Assembly: GCA_965246745.1 (NCBI GenBank)
Contig: OZ251980.1
Span: 2,232,001-2,296,000 of the forward strand
Direction: 5' to 3'
DNA from: JANXMY01 sp965246745
Lineage (GTDB): Bacteria > Armatimonadota > Armatimonadia > Armatimonadales > Capsulimonadaceae
Length of the DNA stretch: 64,000 nt
Shown piece after piece: positions 56,677 to 64,000 of this stretch. A program made the position numbers and the translations under genes. The notes under the pieces were generated by a model that searched no databases, was not told the origin of the DNA, and saw nothing but the letters and a program-made list of their open reading frames with translations. Each line of letters begins with the position of its first letter. Position 1 is the first letter of the stretch.

Positions 56677-57602
56677 GTGACCAAAGAGCAGTTGGCGGCC
56701 TTGATCCGCGAAGTCGGCCTCGGGCATCTGGAAGACAAGCTGATGCAGGCCGCCCGCCCCTCCCTGCGCCTCCATCTGCACCCGGTGGATGAAAATACAA
56801 TCCCAATCGGCGGCACCAAGTTCGGCGGCTTGCCCGACCTGCCGCCGAAGTTCGCGTGGCCTGTCTGGCAGGGCTACCCGGAAAGCGACCGCCCGCGCTA
56901 CCCGCCGGGCGAGTTCCGTACCGAAGATGGCCCCCAGGAGTTTCTTCTTCAGCTTCGTCTGGAAGACTTGGCAGCATATGACTTAGGAAGTGTTCTGCCA
57001 AGCACAGGCATCCTCTACTTCTTTTGTGCGACTTGGAAGGCGGCACTCGGCTCCGATGAAACCGACCGTGACTGCTGGAAGGTGTTCCACTATGACAGCG
57101 ACCCGTCAGGGCTTGTTCGACAAACCCCGCCTTTGCTGTCTCAAGAGGTTTACCGAGATGCTATAGTTCCTGACAACAACCTGTTTACCTGCTGTCGTAT
57201 TGAGTTTCAGCCAGAACTCGTGCTGCCGGACTGGAACGATCCCGAGGCTTATGATCCTTTAGAGCTGTCGGAGGAAGAGGACGGACACTATTCGGAGCTA
57301 TTCCAGTCCTCCGAGGAGCCTGATCCACGGAAGTATGTCCAGTACGGCGGGCCGATACATCGCCTGCTTGGCTACCCGCAAATCGTGCAGTACAGCAAAA
57401 CAATTGAAGGCAACTTTGCTCCGGGCGAGCACAAGGAATGGTCCCTTCTGTTGCAGCTTGATACCGAAGATATGACCCTTGCGAGATGGATTTTGAGAGT
57501 GTGCATTGGCAGGGCGGCGGACGCGGCTACTTTTACATCCCGACGCAGGCGCTCGCGGAACGAAACTTCGACGCGGTTTGGGTGGATATGCAGTGTACCT
57601 AA
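56677..57602 (+). pseudogene. DUF1963/YwqG family gene with a frameshift
   Basis: The first frame (56677-57633) encodes about 270 residues of a DUF1963 protein: TIPIGGTKFGGLPDLPPKFAWP, FLLQLRLEDLAAYD, GILYFFCATW, and the late HRLLGYPQIVQ. Just after KEWSLLLQLDTEDM the frame goes wrong and ends in an Arg-rich tail. One base out of register, the true family C-terminus is present: GGGRGYFYIPTQALAERNFD then AVWVDMQCT and a TAA at 57600-57602. So a 1-base indel near 57470-57480 breaks the gene. Bases 56940-57470 are less GC-rich than the flanks. It lies between the two A/B modules. Confidence 0.8.
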
Positions 57603-57627
57603 GCGACAAAAGCCGGCCGCCGCGCGG

Positions 57628-57690
57628 TTTTGAGGTACACTGAAAGACGGCCTGCGATGATGCCGGCAGGACCGGAAGGGGTCTAGGATG
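57628..57690 (+). promoter_or_regulatory. Shared leader/promoter of module A/B copy 2
   Basis: TTTTGAGGTACACTGA (-10 TACACT at 57636-57641) and GGGGTCTAGGATGGAC at the start codon, near-copies of the leader before 55980. Confidence 0.55.
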
Positions 57691-58017
57691 GACGAACAGC
57701 GTTACGAAATCCAAGAAGGTGTCCGCCGCGCCAAAGCCGCGTGGCTGTGCGGGCAGGAAACCATTGCCGCGCGAATTGATGGATTGGGCGACGTGATCGA
57801 AGTTTTGATCGAGGCGCTGCGGTCGCCCAAGACCCGCATTGAAGACACCGGCCCGCGCGGCGGAAGCTGGGGCAGAATTTATCGGGCCACGCAGCGCGGC
57901 GATTCTCTTCCGCCGATTTTTATTGTTCCGTGGGCCGCCGGCACACCGATTGCTGAGGGAAAGGTGCAAGCCGATGAACTCGAACTTTTTCGACAGCGTT
58001 ATTCGGGCGACTCATAG
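57688..58017 (+). CDS. Module protein A, copy 2 (unknown)
   Basis: A 109-residue paralogue of the protein at 55980, starting MDEQRYEIQEGVRRAKAAWL versus MDKQLYEIQDGVRRAKAAWL. Differences concentrate in the middle and C-terminal thirds; the ends KVQADELELF and KVEEDELDAF keep the same register, which also fixes the overlapping start of gene B. So both copies are probably under selection rather than decaying. The function is unknown. Confidence 0.65.
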   Translation: MDEQRYEIQEGVRRAKAAWLCGQETIAARIDGLGDVIEVLIEALRSPKTRIEDTGPRGGSWGRIYRATQRGDSLPPIFIVPWAAGTPIAEGKVQADELELFRQRYSGDS

Positions 58018-58294
58018 AGTCATCATAACCATTCGGTTTCATGCTTACCAAAACACGGACCCACAGATGCTGGCGCGGATGCTGGACTATGCCGATCCGC
58101 TCGGCTTCGTGCTGATGGAACATCACCCGGTGGAAAATGAAGCCGACCGCGTTTCCCAATTCCGGCAGCGCTTGCAGGACATCGAAGACACGTTTCAAGG
58201 TTTTACCGGCCTGGTGGCTGGCTTCGATGAAAACATGAAGCGCGGCGAAAGCGCCCCCCGGCAGGCGCGGGAGCTTGCCGCCGCAAGTATGTAA
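57974..58294 (+). CDS. Module protein B, copy 2 (unknown)
   Basis: A 106-residue helical paralogue of the protein at 56269. It starts MNSNFFDSVIRATHRVIITI and has the family pattern RMLDYADPLGFVLMEHH and SQFRQRLQDIEDTFQGFTG. Its ATG lies inside gene A copy 2 with a 44-base overlap, again at the DEL codons. The repeat TTTGCCGAAACGAACT directly follows its stop codon at 58295-58310. Confidence 0.6.
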   Translation: MNSNFFDSVIRATHRVIITIRFHAYQNTDPQMLARMLDYADPLGFVLMEHHPVENEADRVSQFRQRLQDIEDTFQGFTGLVAGFDENMKRGESAPRQARELAAASM

Positions 58295-58336
58295 TTTGCC
58301 GAAACGAACTGATCGCTGAGGCGACGCGGTTTTCCG

Positions 58337-58342
58337 GGTATA
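58337..58342 (+). promoter_or_regulatory. -10 box (TATAAT), probably the original ppdK promoter
   Basis: A perfect TATAAT lies 55 bases before the first relic of the ppdK start codon (58397). No convincing -35 box. It now drives the cassette genes and, by read-through, ppdK. Confidence 0.5.
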
Positions 58343-58396
58343 ATTGACGGCGGTTTCCGAAGATGAACAGACGTCTTAAAATTACGCTGGGATAAA

Positions 58397-58474
58397 ATGG
58401 CAGACACAACGCGCGTGCGGCTTTTGGAAGGGGGCAGCGCAGCGATGCGGGACGAGGGGGGGCGGCAAAGCACT
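58397..58474 (+). pseudogene. Degenerate remnant of the ppdK 5' end (relic 1)
   Basis: The frame reads MADTTRVRLLEGGSAAMRDE then GGRQS, clearly derived from the ppdK start MADTKRVWLFEEGNATMRDE. About four in five bases agree over 75 bases before similarity stops. It lies just behind the TATAAT at 58337. Confidence 0.8.
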
Positions 58475-58515
58475 CGCTCGATAACGCACTTGTCTTACAA
58501 TGCAGGAGAACTTTC

Positions 58516-58782
58516 ATGCCTCACCCGCGTTTTACGAACCAAGAGATCGCACATAAAGCCGAAGAAATTTATGCCGCCACTCTGCGTGATGCTTTGGAAA
58601 AAGAATGCTTCGGCCAAGTTGTCATCATTGATATTGAGACAGGCGAGTATGAAATCGGTTCCGACTCTTTGGCTGCGAACCACCGCGCACTTGCCAAACA
58701 TCCCGGCGCGGCACTCTATGGCATCCGGGTTGGATTTCCTTTTGTAGAAAGTATCAGCGGACCGCGATTGACCAAGCAATGA
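58516..58782 (+). CDS. Small protein, partner of the aspartic protease (cassette 1)
   Basis: An 88-residue protein: PRFTNQEIAHKAEEIYAATL helix, then VIIDIETGEYEIGSDSLAAN and a C-terminal LAKHPGAALYGIRVGFPF. The YEIGSD-turn-helix is typical of small partners of clan AA proteases. It overlaps the next gene by ATGA (58779-58782), like the DUF5678/retropepsin pair at 36223. AGGAGAAC precedes the ATG. Cassette genes 58516-59319 lie between two relics of the ppdK 5' end. Confidence 0.6.
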   Translation: MPHPRFTNQEIAHKAEEIYAATLRDALEKECFGQVVIIDIETGEYEIGSDSLAANHRALAKHPGAALYGIRVGFPFVESISGPRLTKQ

Positions 58783-59144
58783 TGGTCGGAACAGTCTACA
58801 ACCGGCGTGTCTTTGTTGAGCTGTCTCTTGCGGGTCCAAGCGGTCAAGCTGTTGGCGTTGAGTTTGTATTGGACACGGGCTTCACTGGGGTGACAACGCT
58901 TGCGCCGGAAGCCTGTGCGGCACTCGATCTGCCATTTCTGCGCCTTCAGCCCGCCGGCTTGGCGGACGGCAGCCCACTGCTGCTTGATGTCTATCAAGCC
59001 GCGCTCTATTGGAATGGTGAAGAACGTCAAGTCGAAGTGCTGGCATTGGAAGGCGTACCTTTGATTGGGATGACACTGCTGGAAGACAGTGATGTGCGTT
59101 TTCAAGGCAGAGACGGCGGACTTGTAAGCATTGAAGCAGTGTGA
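58779..59144 (+). CDS. Clan AA aspartic protease (cassette 1)
   Basis: A 121-residue single-lobe aspartic protease: VEFVLDTGFTGVTTL with active Asp32, then LPFLRLQPAGLADGS and the late GVPLIGMTLLEDSDVRF, the LIG(M/R)xLL motif of the family. Obligate dimer expected. It overlaps its small partner by ATGA. It differs in sequence from the retropepsin at 36507, so the two pairs are independent acquisitions of the same type of module. Possible toxin-antitoxin or maturation function is only speculation. Confidence 0.75.
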   Translation: MMVGTVYNRRVFVELSLAGPSGQAVGVEFVLDTGFTGVTTLAPEACAALDLPFLRLQPAGLADGSPLLLDVYQAALYWNGEERQVEVLALEGVPLIGMTLLEDSDVRFQGRDGGLVSIEAV

Positions 59145-59145
59145 T

Positions 59146-59319
59146 ATGGACGATGTGGAAACACTTAAAGATTTGGCAGATTATGCTTTCGACGGCGAAC
59201 GAGTGCTGGAAGAGATTATCAAAAGCTCCTTCTACAAAACGCCGTCACAAGCATTAGCCTCTCTTACCAAGTTTAGCCACCCGCAGACTGTCGCCCAAAC
59301 CAACAACGAAAATCTGTGA
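59146..59319 (+). CDS. Small hypothetical protein (cassette 1)
   Basis: A 57-residue protein starting one base after the protease stop codon: DDVETLKDLADYAFDGERVL, then EEIIKSSFYKTPSQALASL. It is acidic and helical. No family recognised; very close spacing (TGATATG) argues that it belongs to the protease unit. Confidence 0.45.
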   Translation: MDDVETLKDLADYAFDGERVLEEIIKSSFYKTPSQALASLTKFSHPQTVAQTNNENL

Positions 59320-59333
59320 CAGCAACTGAAAGA

Positions 59334-59451
59334 TAGAGGAGAAATGAATGGCAGACACAAAGCGCGTGTGGCTCTTTGAAGAGGGCAACGCAACGATGCG
59401 GGACGAACTGGGCGGCAAAGGGGCGAACCTGGCCGAAATGAGCAATATCGG
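59334..59451 (+). repeat. Exact 118-bp duplicate of the ppdK ribosome-binding site and 5' end (relic 2)
   Basis: Identical base for base to 60412-60529, from TAGAGGAGAAATGAATGG to CAATATCGG. The reading frame stops at a TAG (59456-59458) after 36 residues, leaving a truncated MADTKRVWLFEEGNATMRDE-type peptide. Exact identity means a recent event. Confidence 0.95.
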
Positions 59452-59464
59452 CCGGTAGAACGCT

Positions 59465-60013
59465 ATGCCTGAGAACCGACGTGTGGCTGAAAATCTTGTC
59501 TCCTACCTTGCCGATCCTGACAATTTTGTGCTTCCACAGCCAGTGGAGGTGGACAATGCGGCTGAACAGATACTAAGACTTTATGAAGAAAGCGGGCGCG
59601 AAGGGGCAACGTTCAGCTTGTACTTCGGCAATATGAGCCGTAAGCCTTTGTATTCTGTTTCCGTGTGGCCGGATCGCGGTACTCAGCCCTCAGACAACCA
59701 GATGAGCGTTTCTGTCATTCAGGATTTTATTGAGGCAAACTCCGATGTGTTGAAGGAACTGAAAGACCCAAGATGCGGCATCGGCCTGTGGTACAATGCC
59801 GATGATAATGCGGTCTATCTGGATATTGTGGCGCTGTTGCCGAGCCGCCTGGAAGCAGTCGCACTGGCTATGCAATATGACCAAATTGCGATTTTTGACT
59901 TAAAGACTTTAACCGATATTGAAACGGGCGGCACTGGAAACGGACCTTTGGTTATGCCGCCTGCTACGGAACGTATGCCCGGAATGCGTTTTCAGGAAGA
60001 TGAGGAGCTTTAA
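59465..60013 (+). CDS. Hypothetical protein (cassette 2, first gene)
   Basis: A 182-residue soluble protein of no recognised family: NLVSYLADPDNFVLPQPVEV, AEQILRLYEESGREGATFSL, strands around LYFGNMSRKPLYSVSVWP and LEAVALAMQYDQIAIFDL. Composition (more Glu, Asn, Ser and fewer GC-rich codons than ppdK) marks it as imported. It starts just behind the 118-bp duplicate and overlaps the next gene by one base (TAATG). Confidence 0.55.
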   Translation: MPENRRVAENLVSYLADPDNFVLPQPVEVDNAAEQILRLYEESGREGATFSLYFGNMSRKPLYSVSVWPDRGTQPSDNQMSVSVIQDFIEANSDVLKELKDPRCGIGLWYNADDNAVYLDIVALLPSRLEAVALAMQYDQIAIFDLKTLTDIETGGTGNGPLVMPPATERMPGMRFQEDEEL

Positions 60014-60414
60014 TGAGGGCATTAGGGGAGAAGCAGGAAACAACGATCAATGCTCAGTTAGTAGGCGTATCGCCTAGCGATCCGCCCAGAGTGAGCCTGG
60101 TGATTTATGCGTCAGGGCGGAATGGAACCAAGCGCCGCTTCACACGACAAGTTTCGATCCCGGACAGCACCCTGTTTGCGAGACTGAAGCAGGAAGCAAG
60201 CACAGGGGATTATCTTTGCGCCACTGTTGTCAGTGAATATCGCGAAACGGGAAGTATAACCTACTTGACCGACTTTAGCCAGGTGCCGGACGTTGAGAAG
60301 GTGGTGTCCACCTCCAAGAATGGGACCGCCAACAGCGTCTCAAACATCGTCCGAAACGACACAACGCAGATCACTTTACACGCCGAACAAAATAAGATAC
60401 TAGAACGACGCTAG
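60013..60414 (+). CDS. Hypothetical protein (cassette 2, second gene)
   Basis: A 133-residue basic protein: TINAQLVGVSPSDPPRVSLV, GTKRRFTRQVSIPDSTLFAR and a C-terminal ITLHAEQNKILERR. The beta-rich first half could be an OB-like or similar barrel; not identified. It overlaps the first cassette gene (TAATG) and ends inside the TAGAGGAG that begins the ppdK repeat, so its stop codon is made by the duplicated sequence itself. Confidence 0.5.
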   Translation: MRALGEKQETTINAQLVGVSPSDPPRVSLVIYASGRNGTKRRFTRQVSIPDSTLFARLKQEASTGDYLCATVVSEYRETGSITYLTDFSQVPDVEKVVSTSKNGTANSVSNIVRNDTTQITLHAEQNKILERR

Positions 60415-60425
60415 AGGAGAAATGA

Positions 60426-63101
<2,676 letters not shown>

Positions 63102-63114
63102 AGCTTAACAATCA

Positions 63115-63143
63115 AAAGCCCTGCCGCAAGGCAGGGCTTTTTC
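63115..63143 (+). terminator. Terminator after ppdK
   Basis: AAAGCCCTGCC-GCAA-GGCAGGGC followed by TTTTTCTTT. Confidence 0.92.
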
Positions 63144-63186
63144 TTTCGGTTCTCCGTTTCATGGTATACTGCACGCAGAGCAAATC

Positions 63187-63594
63187 ATGCCCAGCAAAAG
63201 AGCCGCCCTGTGGAAACAAATGTCGCTTGCGACGCTGGATACCGCGAAATCTTTGCGCGACCGCGACGACTTCCGCTCCTGCGTCAGCCGCATCTACTAC
63301 GCGGCCTACCAAGCGGCAGCTTCCATTTGCATTGAACACGGTGACGCGGCCCTGTTCCCGGTTGGCTGGAACAATCCGTCGCATGAACAGCTGCCGGACC
63401 TGGTGCAAAACAACGGCGATTATGATCTGTCCGCGCGGCGCACCGCGACCCGCATTCTGCGCCTCCTGCGGAACTTCCGCGAAGACGCCGATTATCGCCC
63501 CGGCAGAACTGTAGACGCAGCAACCGTTCGGACTGCCCTTCTGGCAGTTGCCACACTTTTCGAGGTTTTGGAGATAGATGATGATAACAAGTGA
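63187..63594 (+). CDS. HEPN-domain protein
   Basis: A 135-residue helical protein with the HEPN signature SRIYYAAYQAAASICIEHG (cf. SRAYYAAYQA at 33745), preceded by TLDTAKSLRDRDDFRSCV and followed by a C-terminal helix pair RTATRILRLLRNFREDADY. The RNase-type R(4-6)H motif is not evident, so it may be a non-catalytic type. A -10 box TATACT stands at 63165-63170. It overlaps the next ORF by 17 bases, suggesting a two-gene unit. Confidence 0.75.
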   Translation: MPSKRAALWKQMSLATLDTAKSLRDRDDFRSCVSRIYYAAYQAAASICIEHGDAALFPVGWNNPSHEQLPDLVQNNGDYDLSARRTATRILRLLRNFREDADYRPGRTVDAATVRTALLAVATLFEVLEIDDDNK

Positions 63595-63853
63595 AGCCCT
63601 CTCGCCGCAGGAAGTTGCCGTTCGTGTCCGCCCTTACATCACTACACGGCACATCGGCGACATTGCCCTGCAAATTGACGACGCTCGTATCCACCTCCGT
63701 AATGGTTACTGGAATATCCCTATCCGCCCCTCCCGCTGGCCCGACCCGCTGTTCCCATACTACGAAGCCCTCGCCGAAATAGAAGACCAAGTTCAGGAGA
63801 ATGAAGGCTTGAAGGTGACTATCGCTTCTGGGGAGCCGATTGTAGAAGGATAA
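63578..63853 (+). CDS. Hypothetical protein overlapping the HEPN gene
   Basis: A 91-residue protein: SPQEVAVRVRPYITTRHIGD, then IALQIDDARIHLRNGYWNIP and a short Glu-rich helix (YYEALAEIEDQVQENEG). The ordered strand pattern (DIALQIDDARIHLRNGYW) suggests a small mixed alpha/beta fold. ATG 63578 or 63581, 14 to 17 bases inside the HEPN gene. Position next to a HEPN gene is compatible with an antitoxin role; no sequence support for that. Confidence 0.55.
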   Translation: MMITSEALSPQEVAVRVRPYITTRHIGDIALQIDDARIHLRNGYWNIPIRPSRWPDPLFPYYEALAEIEDQVQENEGLKVTIASGEPIVEG

Positions 63854-63875
63854 ACCCTGTTAGGGAGTGATCGAA

Positions 63876-64000
63876 ATGAGCAAGAGAAACTATATTCGTG
63901 TGCTAAATAAAGCGACTGCCAAACGAAGCCATAACCTCGGTCGAATTGGTGAACAATGGGCAGAGGCTATGCTCAGTCGGAATGGTTTTACGAACATACA
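63876..64000 (+). CDS. Probable PD-(D/E)xK nuclease-like protein, N-terminus only
   Basis: The frame from ATG 63876 is open to the right edge (42 residues seen). After a basic lead (RNYIRVLNKATAKRSHN) comes LGRIGEQWAEAMLSRNGFTN, the G-x-x-GE-x-x-A-x-x-x-L-x-x-x-G-F pattern at the start of many YraN/restriction-endonuclease-like folds. AGGGAGTG precedes the ATG. The catalytic core is beyond the window, so the call is provisional. Confidence 0.5.
   Translation, partial: MSKRNYIRVLNKATAKRSHNLGRIGEQWAEAMLSRNGFTNI

Noticed and set aside
57470..57490. Programmed frameshift in the DUF1963 gene
   Set aside because: No slippery heptamer or downstream structure is seen; an indel or sequencing error is simpler.

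Overview
The window is GC-rich, gene-dense bacterial chromosome. Its core is an almost complete division and cell wall (dcw) cluster in the order mraZ, rsmH, ftsL-like, ftsI, murE, murF, mraY, murD, ftsW, murG, murC, ddl, ftsQ, a DUF881 protein, small basic protein, ftsA, ftsZ (15.4-36.2 kb, all on +). MurE carries the DNPR motif of meso-diaminopimelate-adding enzymes. DUF881 plus small basic protein next to FtsQ/FtsA is an arrangement of Actinobacteria, Firmicutes and neighbouring lineages. With the GC content, the many palindromic intergenic repeats and the pyruvate phosphate dikinase, I lean towards Armatimonadota or a related poorly cultured phylum; this placement is tentative.

Layout. 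0-5 kb: a divergent MarR / SnoaL-DoxX pair with triple operator-like boxes, an orphan HicB-like gene, a dimethylargininase-like hydrolase, two stress or envelope proteins and a HAD phosphatase. 5.2-8.4 kb: a DUF7873-like conserved gene, an RNA locus with two tandem tRNA-mimicking modules that look like bacterial Y RNAs, a DUF1152 gene and ribonuclease Z. 8.4-15.1 kb: MsrA, an acidic protein, a TIM-barrel epimerase, a parvulin/TPR foldase, a REP-associated tyrosine transposase (RAYT) flanked by giant palindromes, and rsmI. 15.4-36.2 kb: the dcw cluster, with repeat elements in several gaps and one inside rsmH, and a HEPN gene cut by a TnpB-less IS605-type element between ftsA and ftsZ. 36.2-46.5 kb: a DUF5678/retropepsin pair, a DNA adenine methylase, and a minus-strand histidine-related group (hisD, HAD phosphatase, DUF4139 protein, hisB, PH-like membrane protein, hisH, two small coiled-coil membrane proteins, a sugar epimerase). 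46.8-54.2 kb: prs, a PHP phosphatase, an OppD-type ATPase, a cold-shock protein and an AI-2E-type exporter. 54.2-64 kb: an accessory zone with xisI and a beheaded xisH, aldose 1-epimerase, a duplicated two-gene overlapping module around a frameshifted DUF1963 gene, and ppdK, which is preceded by two remnant copies of its own 5' end separating two small gene cassettes. The window closes with a HEPN gene and the start of a probable nuclease.

The most unusual features are: (1) the DUF7873-like / double Y-RNA-like / RNase Z neighbourhood, with no Ro60 gene in view; (2) the ppdK 5' end, which behaves like an attachment site where cassettes have accumulated, leaving one degenerate and one exact 118-bp duplicate; (3) the duplicated A/B module whose out-of-frame overlap is conserved in both copies; and (4) several families of long, often perfect inverted-repeat elements whose outer arms differ between copies yet stay complementary within each copy.
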